In this document: in pieces, positions 9,612 to 20,198 of the stretch | Position numbering within the stretch: the stretch's first letter is position 1 | Layout of the letters: every line of letters begins with the position of its first letter | Source of the DNA: Begonia masoniana | Lineage: Eukaryota; Streptophyta; Magnoliopsida; Cucurbitales; Begoniaceae | Direction of reading: 5' to 3' | Length of the DNA: 64,000 bases | NCBI GenBank assembly: GCA_022432975.1 | Contig: CM039502.1 | Span: 17,431,453 to 17,495,452, forward strand | Notes under the pieces: generated by a model | Told to the model about the DNA's origin: nothing | Database searches by the model: none | The model's input: the letters and a program-made list of their open reading frames with translations, nothing else | Position numbers and translations under genes: made by a program

Positions 9612-10199
9612 TCATGCGAGTGGTTTGTGACCCCACAATGCATGAGGGTTAATATATTCTACCATCTTGGTTTCTTCAAGCCTTTTACCTTGGCTAGATA
9701 CTACTTCTAGTTTCATGAGACCTTCACAATGATTGGCCCTAACCTCCATCTTCACAATACCAACTTGATTACCCAAATAACTTGGGCTTAGGTCCAATAT
9801 ATGAAGGCTAAAATACCATCTGATCTTAAATATCCATGATAGTAAGCCATTTAGGGCAGGAACTCCTACATTCCTTTGTCCATCATCTCTAAGTATTAGT
9901 GCAACTTGGGAATGAGAGTTAAAATTCATCCTCAAATAAGATAATACTATGACTATACCTATAGTCCTGATTTCTACTATAGGGAAGTGAGTGATCTCTA
10001 ATAAACTATCATAGACTAAAGACATACCATATTCAAGCTCGGGTTTTCTAGGTGGGTGTCTATGATCATAAACCACCAAGATACCTCCACAACTATTAGT
10101 TTGACTCATTAAGTAGCTGGCTATTAAAGAAAATAGTGAGTCAAAGCATGATAGTAAAAAGTTGTAACCCGATGAGCCACCAATAAATAGTTTGAGCAT
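9612..10199 (-). CDS. Unrecognised 195-residue frame inside Gypsy-C
   Basis: An uninterrupted frame from ATG at 10199 to a stop at 9612, next to the 3' LTR. I do not recognise the product. It is hydrophobic near the start (a run around residues 12-32 could be membrane-associated by composition), then mixed. It shows no RT, integrase or protease motif. An immediately upstream in-phase stretch (10205-10380) has stops, so this may be the intact remnant of a longer ORF. Being the longest frame in an otherwise decaying element, it may be a conserved accessory frame or chance. Confidence 0.35.
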   Translation of the reverse strand: MLKLFIGGSSGYNFLLSCFDSLFSLIASYLMSQTNSCGGILVVYDHRHPPRKPELEYGMSLVYDSLLEITHFPIVEIRTIGIVIVLSYLRMNFNSHSQVALILRDDGQRNVGVPALNGLLSWIFKIRWYFSLHILDLSPSYLGNQVGIVKMEVRANHCEGLMKLEVVSSQGKRLEETKMVEYINPHALWGHKPLA

Positions 10200-10384
10200 A
10201 TTGTCCTAAAAATTCTTCAAATATTTTCTTACTAATCTTGGGCTCATAAAAAAAGAATTGTGGATGTTCATCAAAAGGTCCGACATTTATCAATCCATAC
10301 TTCTCAAGGGTATAGCTACTCTTAAAGATCCTATAGGATGTAGTGAAAATGATTCATCAAAAAAGGGATCAAGGTAAACGCTAT

Positions 10385-11332
10385 CTACTGGTAGGTCTCT
10401 TGTTGGATGTGAGGAATATGTTCATATGCATCTATTGCATAAGGGCTTATCTTTCTAGTACTGGGCAATTCCATATAGTCCTTCACTAAAATTTCCCTCC
10501 TAGGACTAACATCAAATGAGTCATACCAAATGATAACCTCATGAGTTTTTAAATTTTGGAAATAATTAGGTTGGGTTTCTACTTCTTGGGTTTCAAAGGT
10601 TCTAATGGATTCTACCATTTGTTCATTCTCAACCTCAAGGTTAGATTCCTCAAATAGATTCAAAATTTTAAAATCTTCAATGACTTTGAATATGGTAGGG
10701 GGTTCTACAAAGTCTTCTCCAAAAGATTCCACTTGCTCAACGTCCTGTTGTTCATTCAAATCAAGCAATGGATCTTCCTCGGAATACATGATTTCTACCA
10801 CTTCATTCTCCTCCTCACTTAAGGTTTTTTCTTCTTTCAGCTCATCCTCCTCCTCACTTGAGGCTTCTTTTTCTTCTCTTACATCTTCACTCTCTTGTCC
10901 ATCAAGTTCAAGTAGTGGACCTTCTTCAGGATGGATGATTTCTTATTCGATCATATCGTCCTCATTCTCACTTAAGGACTCTTTATTACATTCATCTTCT
11001 TCATAATCTTCATCCTCATTCTCACTTTGGGATTCTTCACTAAGTTCATCTTTGATTTGGGTTGGGAAAAATGGTGGTTCAAAAGGTTTTGGTGACTTGA
11101 AAATTTTCCTAGGGTAATGCTCTTTTTCGAAACTGCTTGGATTAAACTTCATTTCCATTAGATGTTTCATCATTCTCCAAGTACTAATTTCAACTTTGTC
11201 ATCCAATCTCCTTTTTATCTTAAGTTGTGTCCACCAAGAGTTAGCATATCTGGTGAGACTTCGGGAGACACTTCTGAATTTTTCCCTTTTTAACAAATCT
11301 CGAGACCCGAATAACCACTCTACCTTATCCAA
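10385..11332 (-). pseudogene. Gypsy-C gag capsid region and acidic tail, broken
   Basis: Minus strand. The first part (10943-11332) has a capsid-like stretch with WLDKVEWLF-type start, YANSWWTQLK and a segment beginning with W and R that resembles the retrotransposon gag domain (LTRYANSWW...TWRMMKHLM). It becomes strongly acidic (SENEDEDYEEDE). A stop near 10940 separates it from 10385-10801, a further acidic frame (PLLDLNEQQ, EQVESFGEDF). No zinc knuckle or protease follows, unlike Gypsy-A and -B. This supports a gag-derived, non-autonomous element. Confidence 0.6.
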
Positions 11333-11436
11333 CCAAACATTTAAATTATGGGACTATCCACTAAAATAGGGTATTGTAATATCACAAGGACCTTTACTGT
11401 CGAAGTGGTTATGAGAATTTCTTCGGTTTGGTTTTC

Positions 11437-11940
11437 TCAAACTGATTTCATTTTTCTAAATCTCTCATCTCTTCTTGTATGAGGGGATTCTTCGTCCCTA
11501 CTCCTTCGAGAGGATTCTGGGTATCTGCTCCTTTGAGGGATTTCTTCGTCTCTTATTTTTAGAGGGAACTCTTCATTCCTCCTCCTTCTAGGGGGTTCCT
11601 CTTTCCTTCTCCGTCGAGGAGATTCTTCATCCCTCCTTCTTCTAGGTGACTCCACATTTCTTCTCCCCTGGGGAGATGCTTCGTCCCTCAGTCTTCTAGG
11701 GAATTCTTGTGATGCTCTCTCTCTTTCATCTCTCCGCCTTGTAGGGAATACGTTATCCCTCATCCTTCTAGGGGATTCTCGAGGTGTCCTATCATGCTCG
11801 TCTAACCTATTCATAAGTTTTTGAAATTTTAGGTTAAGGTCATCGAGTTGGTCTTGGAAACTTGACTCTTCCACTTGAGGGTTTAGTGCCTCTGTTTGGG
11901 GAATGTCATGGTCCCTCTTGATTCCACTTCTTGTTTGCAT
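11437..11940 (-). pseudogene. Gypsy-C gag N-terminus with Arg/Glu/Ser-Pro repeats
   Basis: ATG at 11940; begins MQTRSGIKRD, matching the MKTRSGI start of Gypsy-B gag, so the start is well supported. After a coiled-coil-like FQDQLDDLNLKFQKLMNRL it turns into many imperfect repeats of a unit like RDEESPRRRR (about residues 60-160), encoded by degenerate DNA repeats at about 11460-11780. The frame ends at 11437 and the capsid part continues in another frame from 11332. The repeat run is absent from the Gypsy-A gag seen here. Confidence 0.7.
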
Positions 11941-13174
11941 TTTATCCTTAGTTTTAGGAAGTAATTCACTTAGTTTAAAGTTAATTTACTCTTAGGTTTT
12001 AGGAAGATTTTCACTTAGGGTAAGATTGATCTAACTCTCGGTTTAATATGTGTATAACACTTAAACCAAAGTTTTAGATTTTAATCTTTTTGGTTTTAAC
12101 CTTAAGTCTTAAGATTTTAAATTTTGTAGAACCTTTTTTTTTGAATGAGGAATAATAACAAACACTTGGTAAACTAAACAAAATACAAACTAAAATCTAC
12201 TTGGTAATTTCATCAAACACTTTGTAAACTAGTTAATCACTAATTTTCAAAAACAACTTTTATGTTCTCTTTAGACCGATTGCATGCAATGTCTCATAAC
12301 AGATTAAAGGCTCAAATTAATGATCTAATGCAAAATTTAATCCTCAAGTCTTCAATAAGCAACAATGTAAGAGATTGGTACCACAAAAACAACAACAAAA
12401 ATGGATTGATTTTAGGTTTTACACATGCAGTCGTAGGTTAGGTTTTTTTTTTTGACAAACACCATGCAAACTCCCTTTTAAGCAATGTAAAAGCAGTAAC
12501 TTTAAGCACGATTTTTGACCATTAAATCTTCAAACTAAAGTCCAGACAAGTGAGTATGAATGCTGAAAGATTAACTACTAAAGAAAATGCAAAAACAGCA
12601 ACCAAAACAACAAGATATTTTCAGACTTTTGCAAGCAGTTTTTTTTTTTTTTTGAAAACCTAAAAACAGATTTGTGTTACTTACTTCAATCACTTAAACC
12701 AATAAGTAGCTAATACGTTTTAAGGTATTACCTTTTAGCTTTAGGTCCAGGTTAAACTAAGGTGATTTTTTGTGAAAATACTCAACTAAATCTCAATCAA
12801 AATAGCACAAAACAGAACATGTAAAAACAACAAACAGATTATGTTCTTCTTGGACTTTTTTACAAACAGTTTTTAAACTCTTTAAACATTCATATCACAA
12901 AAAAGGGTTTAACATACTACATGATGACTGGTTTGCTATGTGTTTATATGGGAGTAATATGGAGTGACTTGCTGTAAAAGAAATGAAGGGGAATACATCA
13001 AAAATAGCGACCAAATAACACCAAAAACCAAAGCAACAAAACTGGAAAAACAGATTGTAGCGATGAATAAGAATCCAAGTTTAAGACCAAATGTAGCTAT
13101 CCAAATGATACGAAATGAACAAACAAAATGTACCAAAATCACCACAAGGAAGATATCTACGCTCTGATACCAAT
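11941..13174 (-). other. Gypsy-C leader and primer-binding site
   Basis: About 1.2 kb of AT-rich untranslated leader between gag and the 5' LTR; no frame recognised. At 13163-13173 the minus strand reads TTGGTATCAGAG, complementary to the 3' end of initiator Met-tRNA, two bases from the LTR end at 13175. Confidence 0.75.
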
Positions 13175-14454
13175 TGATGTGCTCAAACACTTGAAATGGA
13201 GAGTGTTAGCACTTCACAAACCGGAACAGCTCTCGGTTAAGAGTAAACCGAGGACCTTTCCAAAAACACTTGCACAAAAGTATCAAAATAGCTTGGAAAT
13301 GTAAACGAAAGTGATTATGAGCATAATAATATATGTGAAGAGTGAATATATGGAGTATGGAAAGAAAATACAAAATGGAAAGATGGATGCAATGGTGCTA
13401 CCCAAAGTCGGCTGAGAAGACTATTAAGGAGCTTCCGACAAATACTCTTCCAACAAATGAGTATCGATCTTTGAGAATTGGTTTGGGGCCACTCTCTACT
13501 GTTTTCTTGCCTCAAGAGGCTGAGAGAGAGAGATGGAACTTTAAGAACTCACAAGCAACCAAACTTGGGAGTAATGGAGGTCTACTCCTTCGGTTTCACC
13601 AAAAACTGAGCTTACCTTGGGCACCAACCCTTGGTCACTCCAAAACTGTGATGGCTTATGAAGAAAATTTGTTATTTCATTCAAGCAAAAGACCCTTACA
13701 ACCAACAAAATCCATGCTTAAATAGAACTCCTAAGTAGCTAGGGTTTTACAAGAGCCGTTGGATCAATCTTCCAAGTGGGTGGCCGAGATGTTATGGGCG
13801 TGGATGGTGAGGATTTGGCCTTGCATTCCTTCATCAAGTGCCTCCCTTGTGCCATGTCATCAATCCTTGTGAGCACTAACTTTGTCCTTCCTTTCCTTCA
13901 TCAAGTGCCTCCCTTGTGCCATGCCATCAATCCTTGTGAGTACTAACTTTGTCCTTCCTTAGCCAAGTAACATATCCATGTCATCCTCAAGCTTGATCTC
14001 TATTGGTGCAATCGAGTTTGCCTTGCATGTAGTTCCTTCATGGCCACGCCAACCCACAAGTGGATGACCAACTATGTAACCTATGAATTAGCCACCATCA
14101 TACATCTAACCCTAGCAAACATCTAACCTAACCACACAATCTATATGCATGCATAAAATGGCTAATAGTTTGCAAAAATATAAAGGCTAACGTTTGCAAA
14201 ATTACTTCAAATAAAATGGTTACATGGGTAGATGTAGAGAAGACAAATTCTCTCTTTAGTTGTTTCACTCTGTGCTTCCCAATTGATGACGTGTAGGGGT
14301 TGATCCATGTCATTGGAGTTATGTTCTCACTCTAAGTCGTTGAAGAATTCATTACCTACAAAAGAAATAATTTCGTTAGAAAACAAGTTAAATATAACTT
14401 GGTCCTTGGGTATGACTTGGGCCTTAGTCTTGGCTTGGCCTCTGTGGCACATCA
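13175..14454 (-). repeat. Gypsy-C 5' LTR
   Basis: 1,280 bp, with plus-strand ends TGATGTGCTC and GGCACATCA. Matches the split 3' LTR. A TATTTAAG-type TATA element is visible on the minus strand near 13720. It contains a short duplication of CATCAAGTGCCTCCCTTGTGCCATG (in part) around 13830 and 13900. Confidence 0.88.
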
Positions 14455-14458
14455 AAGA

Positions 14459-15194
14459 TAGACATGGATAAGTGACGTGGAGGGTCGCTCAAATGGTTGT
14501 GAGAATCATGGAAGACATGTGATTTATTACTCATGCTTTTAGAAAAGGAAAATGACAATAAAGCTTAGGTTACATGCAATAATCAGTTTGCTAAAACTTA
14601 GCCGAGTAGTTATTGACCGTTACAAAGGTCTTTATTAACTTTTTATTTTGAATTTCGTAGCTTCTTTGTAAGGATATTAATACTCCTAGTTGTGGACCAT
14701 CTTAGGCAGCTTGAGTTTGGAAAATAAACACCATTTGCTATCTTGCAAATTCCCTCACATTTCACTCGGTTTCTCTAGCTGATTGTGTTTTTTATTTAGT
14801 TTATTTTGTCTATTCGTGGGAGTTGGACAAAGTGACTTATAATTCATCTCTAATCACTTTTAGAGGTGATAATTTTTTTTGGAGTTGAAGAATCTCACAA
14901 TTTATCAAGTTGGAGTGCTTCCTCATTCATTGGAGTGTAGCCCTAAAGTGGAAAGGTGTATTGGTACCAATCTGACTAGCTTGCACCTATTGGATCATAT
15001 TTTTTTTGTCTGCGTGAATTTGAGTCTAACATTTTAAGGGATAATTCCTTACTCACAAGGTGTGGAGATGTTAAATTTTTAGTATAAAATTCAAAGCAAC
15101 ACGCCCTCTACAACGTACTCAAGTCATGCCTAAATTTGTGAAATCTTTCTTTTTTGGTGGTGATCTCTTTAAGAAATCTTATTTTGATTTCACA
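14459..15194 (+). repeat. Gypsy-A left LTR (shared by two copies)
   Basis: Matches 38212-38950 from GGATAAGTGACGTGGAG to the end ...TTGATTTCACA. It starts within the AAGAT duplication of Gypsy-C, with a TG to TA change at its first bases. Upstream, across Gypsy-C, lies a polypurine tract (5721-5734), so it also serves as 3' LTR of a lost upstream copy. Confidence 0.85.
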
Positions 15195-15199
15195 TGATT

Positions 15200-15212
15200 T
15201 GGTATCAAAGCC
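15200..15212 (+). other. Primer-binding site of Gypsy-A
   Basis: TGGTATCAAAGCC, one mismatch from the usual initiator Met-tRNA site TGGTATCAGAGCC, five bases after the LTR end. Confidence 0.85.
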
Positions 15213-15258
15213 ATTTTGAATATTTTACCATTATTTCATGCGTGCTTTCAACTAAAAA

Positions 15259-16404
15259 ATGATGACAAGAAATGCTTTAATGGCTGCTCAAAATCATGAC
15301 ACAAATTCTACTCAACCGAGCCAACCACCACCTAAGGAGGCCGAGTCAAGTGTTCAAGGACAACTTGATGAACTTCGAATATTGTTTCTCAATCTTTCTA
15401 AAAAATTCCAAGGATTTATAAAGGTGAGGGTAAGAACTCCTAGAGCCCGTAGATAAAGAGGAAGAGGTGGTATAAGGAGAGGAAAAAATGATGAGAAAAT
15501 TACTATGGATGGCATTGAAGATGAAGAAATCGATTTTGAAGAGCTTTCTAGTCTAAGGTTTGTTCGTGAAAATTTTGATGATTTGAGGCATTTAAAATTG
15601 CCTATTCTTTCATTCAAAGGTTCTAGCAATGATGATGATATCTTGGATTGGGTTGAAAAATTGGAGAAAATTTTAGATTGTTACAACTATTCGGAGAAGA
15701 CAAAAATTCAATTTGCCTCCATGGAATTCACAGGCTATGCCAATTTATAGTGGGAGAGCTTGAAAGCTCAAAGGAGACGTGATGGAGATGGAGAAGTCAC
15801 CACTTATAACATGACACAAAACTTGATGAGAAAGAAGTTTGTGCCTAGCCATTATAAGCAAGAGCTTTTCTTGCAAATAGAGAGCCTCAAGCAAGGATCA
15901 CTTAGCATTGAAGATTATGTCACCAATTTTGAGACTCTAAAGATGAGAAGTGGAATTGAAGAACCCGAAGAGTAAGCCATTGCAAGATTCATAAAAGGCC
16001 TAAATAGAGAAATTGGAGATGTCGTGGAGCTTCAACCATTTGTGCACCTCGAAGAAGTTATTCAACTATTCTTGCAAGTGGAGAGGCAACGAAAGAGAGT
16101 CTCTAAAATTTATAGTTCTCGATCGTTATCTAAGGTTCCAAATACATACAAACCTCAAACAAAGCAAAGTGAAAGGTTTGTTGCTAACAAGGGAGCATCT
16201 AATCTAAAGCAAGAAGAGAATAAGAGTATTGTTGAAACATCTCGGCCAAGAACAAGGGAGATCAAATGCTTCAAGTGTCTCAGGTATGGATACAATGCTT
16301 CTCAATGTCCAAACCAAAGGGTTATGATTCTAAAGGAAGAAACAAATGACATAAAAAGCGATGAAGAACTTTTAGAAGCCGAACTTGAAGAAATAAATTC
16401 ATAA
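15259..16404 (+). pseudogene. Gypsy-A gag
   Basis: Starts MMTRNALMAAQNHD at 15259 with a coiled-coil-like QGQLDELRILFLNLSKKF. A stop at about 15454 is followed by the capsid domain: LKLPILSFKGSSNDDDILDW, LEKILDCYNYSEKTKIQFA, then MRKKFVPSHYKQELFLQIE and SIEDYVTNFETL (15760-15975), with stops between segments. The zinc knuckle near 16264-16310 is C-F-K-C-x4-Y-x4-C: the histidine is replaced by tyrosine. The frame ends at 16404 after an acidic linker. Gag would form the particle and package RNA; this copy cannot. Confidence 0.85.
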
Positions 16405-16410
16405 GAAGAA

Positions 16411-17100
16411 GTGTTTTTTGCTCAAGAAGGTCATCTTTTTATGGTTATTAGGAGAGCCCTCACAACACAAAACCGAGAAGAGAATTGTCAAAGAGAGAAC
16501 ATCTTCCATATTAGATGCTTAATTATGAACAAGGTATGCTCTATAATTATTGACGGAGGAAGTTGTGTCAACGTGGCTTCTAAAGACATGGTGGAGAAAC
16601 TTGTCATGGAGACTACCTTACACCTGAATCCTTATAAATTAAGTTGGCTCAATGACAAGGAGGACATCAAAGTCACCAAACAAGTAAGAGTTTCGTTCTC
16701 TATTGGCAAGTATATTGATGAAGTCATTTGTGATGTGGTTTCAATGAGTGCTAGCCATATTCTTCTTGGGAGGCATGACAATATGATAGAAAGGCTATGC
16801 ATGACGGTTTCACCAATTATTATTCATTCAAGATGGAGAAAGAGCTATCAAATTGACCACTTTTAGACTGGAGCAAATTGTTTTGAACTATCAAAGTATG
16901 AAGGAAAAGAAAGGAATATATATATATCCAAGAATGAGTTGAAGAAGACAATAGCTAGTATGGAGACTATTGTGCTACTCTTATTTTGGGATAGAATTGA
17001 TGACTTGGAAGTAATACCGGAGCAAGTTGTTTCCCTAATAGAAGCATTCCAAGATGTTTTTCCCGAAGATCTTCCTCAAGGATTACCTCCCTTGTGAAGT
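16411..17100 (+). pseudogene. Gypsy-A protease region
   Basis: Contains the retropepsin-like SIIIDGGSCVNVASKDM (about 16535-16590; D-G-G-S in place of the usual D-S/T-G), then a typical spacing to SFSIGKYIDEVICDVV and ASHILLGR. Frame open 16411-16866, then stops. A linker at about 16960-17100 reads like the conserved FQDVFPEDLPQGLPP that precedes RT. Aspartic protease that would cleave the polyprotein. Confidence 0.8.
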
Positions 17101-17149
17101 ATTGAGCATCAAATAGACCTCTTGTCGGGGGCAAATCTTCCAAGCCTTC

Positions 17150-17474
17150 TTATAGAATGAATCCTGAAGAAGCCAAATAATTACATAAACAAGTCATAGA
17201 GCTATTGGAGAAATGGTATATTCGAGAATCTCTCAGTGCTTGTGTCATTCCAATATTATTGGTTGCAAAGAAAAATGGATCAATGAGGATGTGTGTGGAT
17301 AGCCGGGCCATCAACCAAATCACCATCAAGTATAGATTTCTCATTCTGAGACTTGAAGATATGTTTGATGAATTTAGTGGAGTATCAATATTTTCCAAAG
17401 TTGATCTTAAAAGTGGTTACCATCAAATCCGAATGAAGGAGGGAGACGAATGGAAGATGACTTTCAAAACCAAA
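17150..17474 (+). pseudogene. Gypsy-A reverse transcriptase, first part
   Basis: Reads YRMNPEEAK, stop, then [56 protein letters not shown] and ends FKTK at 17474, where Gypsy-B is inserted. These are RT fingers/palm motifs 1-3 of Ty3/gypsy; the D of VDLKSGYHQ is the first catalytic Asp. The domain resumes at 28881 with YGLFEWLVM. Flanks of the insertion are CCAAA (17470-17474) and CGAAA (28876-28880). Confidence 0.9.
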
Positions 17475-18717
17475 TGACACACCAAAGGCCTGCAAAAAGG
17501 CGCGTTCCAACCCACAAACAGATTAGTATTCTTGGTGCTCGGCCAAACTGAGGTGACCTTAAAATAGGACAAAGTTTCTATAGGCAAATGAAGTCCAAAT
17601 CACTTGAAATATTAGGTGCCACTTATCTTATGAGTTACATGAAACACTTTAAATTTTCAGATCAAAATAAGTTGTGGAAGTGAAGTTATACAAGGAAACC
17701 CGAGATTGGCCAATGAGCAATATTTTGATGCTCTCGGCTTACTTTTCTTTTCAAGGAAAAAAAAATGTAACCTTTGGAAATTGGTTGGCCACGTTCTTCT
17801 GGTTTCCAACTCTTGAAAGAGTGGAGACAAGGATGGAAAATAAAAACTTTAAAGCAACCTTGAGCTTGGAAGTAATGGAAGCGCAACTCCTCTTGCGTGA
17901 AGCACACACGAGACTTACCTTCGGTTTTCAAACCGTCTTGGTTCACCTTAAGAAAACACATTTATCAACAACCTTTTACGAACACCAATAACCATGTTTA
18001 TATAGACTTAAGGATGACTGGAGGGTCTGGTTGAAAAAGAGGCTCTGAAGAGCCGTTGGAGGCTTCGGCCAATCACTTGGACAAATTGGCTTCAACTTCA
18101 CTTGGATGGCCGAGATGAATGTGTGCAATTTGATCCAATGGCTAAGGGCTGCCATGTCATCGATCCAAGACATTCTTCAAGAAGGAAAACTTCAACATAG
18201 CATCTTCATTTGGTAGCAAAGTGATCGGCCAAAAGGGGTAATGGTCCATACTCCATTTTGGCGCTCAAAGGGAGCAGTTTTTCTTTGGCCGCGCAGTTCT
18301 TGCATGCAAGCCATGCAAATGTGTATTGAACCAACTCCAAACCATTACCTAACCTAGCATACATCTAATTCTAATGTCTAATGATGCATGAAATTAATAA
18401 AATTACATAAAGACCAATGTTTGCCAACAAAATACAAATAAGGCTAATGTTTGCCAAAAACATAAAAATTAAAGTGTTTGGTTACAATATGATTTTAGGG
18501 AAGACAAATTCCCTCTTGTTGATCTTCCAACCTTGATTCCCAAGTGAGCACAAGCAAGAGTTGCTCCATGTCTTTTGTACTAAGCTCCCAATCCAGGTCT
18601 TCAAAAATATCAACAAAATTACCATCACCTGCAAAAGAATTAAACTTGTCAGTAAATAGGTTAGATAAAACTTAATCCTTTGTTTAGGATCGAGTAATGG
18701 CCCTCTGAGGCATATCA
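17475..18717 (-). repeat. Gypsy-B 3' LTR
   Basis: 1,243 bp, matching 27648-28875. On the minus strand it begins TGATATGCCTCAGAGG, which is also coding for the end of pol (DMPQRAITRS). A TATATAAA TATA box is on the minus strand at about 17998-18006. Confidence 0.9.
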
Positions 18718-19280
18718 TTCTCTCTAAGTGATTGAAGATTTGACCTCAAATTCTTTAATTCAGTCTCCTCGATGTCTTCCTCATCACCTACATAGGATGA
18801 TAGATCCTGGACATTAAAAGTGGCAGATACTCCATAATCGCCCGACAACTCTAACTTATAAGCATTGTTGTTGATTCTTTCTAACACCTTAAATGGCCCA
18901 TCGGCTCTCGATAGTACCTTGGATCTTCTTTTGGCTGGAAACCTTTCCTTACACAAATGTAACCAAACTAAATCACCTTCGTTAAATATAACCTCCTTAC
19001 GACCTTTGTTCGCTTGTCTGGCGTAGCCTTCATTTTTCTTCTCAATGGTCTTATGCACTATTTCATGCAGTTTCTTAATTTATGCCACTTTGTTGGCTCC
19101 TGTTGGGTTCACAAAATCCTTAATAGGTAGGGGCACAAGGTCTAGTTGTGTGGAAGGATTAAATCCATATACGACTTCAAAATGTGTCTGCTGAGAAGTG
19201 GAATGGACACTCCGGTTGTAGGCAAATTCTAATCCTAGCAAAAGTATATCTCAGTCTGATAATTTATTTCCCATAATGCT
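18684..19280 (-). pseudogene. Gypsy-B integrase C-terminus, runs into the LTR
   Basis: Minus strand. The frame from about 19058 reads HKTIEKKNEGYARQANKGRK, FNEGDLVWLHLCKERFP, KVLSRADGPFKVLERIN (GPF/Y module), AYKLELSGDYGVSATFNVQD, then an acidic DEEDIEE stretch and SLRENDMPQRAITRS. The last codons lie inside the 3' LTR (from 18717). The GPF/Y module helps strand transfer and targeting; a canonical chromodomain is not evident. Upstream, 19059-19280 is the same domain in disrupted phase (QTHFEVVYGFNP region). Confidence 0.85.
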
Positions 19281-19283
19281 CCT

Positions 19284-20198
19284 TTAAAGGGTACCTAAGG
19301 TCCTATTAACCACTTCTGTTTGTCCGTCAATTTGTGGATGGAAGGATGTGCTAAAGTATAGCTGGGTTCCTATCTTCTTCCCTAATGTTGTCCATAAAGC
19401 ACTTAAAAACTTAGTGTTTCTATCTAACACTATAGAATGTGGTATACCATGTAGTCGAACAATCTCCTTAAAGAACAAATCAGCTATATGGATAGAATCA
19501 TCAGTTTTGGCACAAGTAATGAATTGTGTCATCTTAGAAAATCGGTCTACGACTACCAATATAGAATCCTTGCTTCTAGCGGTCCGTGGTAATCCTAGAA
19601 TGAAATCCATGATGACCTCGACCCAACGGTGAGTGGGTACTGGTAATGATAAATATAACCCTTGTGGCAGGACTCTACTCTTAGCCTTCTTACATATTAC
19701 ATATTTTTCTACCACTCGGTGCACATCTCTCAACATATGGGGCCAGAAGAAATGCTCCTTAAGCATATCATGAGTTTTCTTCTCTTCGAAATTGCTGGCT
19801 AAATCTCCACAATGAGCTTTCTTCATGAGACACTTTCTTAAACTTCCATTGGGGATGCACAACTTGTTCCCTTTTAATAGGTAATCGTCCATGATACGGT
19901 AATCTCCTTCGGCTTTATCTAGGCATTTGGTATAGTAAGATCCAAAATCAGGGTTAGATTCATAACTTTCCTTGATCCATTTGAACCCAAAGAATCTAGT
20001 TCCTAATTCAGTTATTAGAACGCGTTTCCTAGATAGTGCATCGGCAACTACATTGTTTTCTCTGTTAAGATACTTGAGGGTGTAGGAAAATTTCTCCAAA
20101 AATTTCACCCATTTTGCATGTCTCTTGTTTAGCTTATGTTGACTCTTGATATGTCTTAATGTTTGGTGGTCAGTGTTTATAGCAAACTCTTTCAACAA
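19284..20198 (-). pseudogene. Gypsy-B RNase H end and integrase zinc finger/core
   Basis: An open minus-strand frame of 304 codons (a stop separates it from upstream RT/RNase H). Contains the RNase H end (AINTDHQTLRHIK, NVVADALSRK), the integrase HHCC region (KKAHCGDLASN...THDMLKEHFFWPHMLRDVHRVV, VICKKAKS: one Cys of the CxxC pair is Lys), and the D-D-35-E core: VEVIMDFILGLPRT (D), SIVLDRNTKFLS (D), DGQTEVVNRTL (E). All three catalytic acids are present. The frame ends at GTL (19284). This is the best-preserved stretch of Gypsy-B. Confidence 0.9.

Larger units (their letters stand above)
5736..14454 (-). mobile_element. Gypsy-C: non-autonomous LTR element (gag-like only)
   Basis: A complete element on the minus strand with LTRs at 13175-14454 (5') and 5736-9516 (3', split by LTR-A). 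It is flanked by a perfect 5-bp target duplication AAGAT (5731-5735 and 14455-14459). LTR ends on the plus strand read TGATGTGC...CACATCA. The primer-binding site lies inside 13163-13173 and a purine run (GGGAAGGA on the minus strand) directly abuts 9516. Only gag-like and unrecognised frames lie inside; no protease, RT or integrase is seen, so it would need proteins from a relative. It inserted precisely across the internal/LTR boundary of a Gypsy-A-type copy. Confidence 0.85.

Noticed and set aside
14454..14459. Gypsy-C right end placed at 14451 (…GGCACA)
   Set aside because: Moving the end to 14454 gives matched LTR tips (TGATGTGC / GCACATCA) and a perfect AAGAT duplication.
15200..15212. 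tRNA-like sequence
   Set aside because: Only the short primer-binding complement of initiator tRNA is present, not a tRNA gene. The same applies at 13163, 41922 and 45041.
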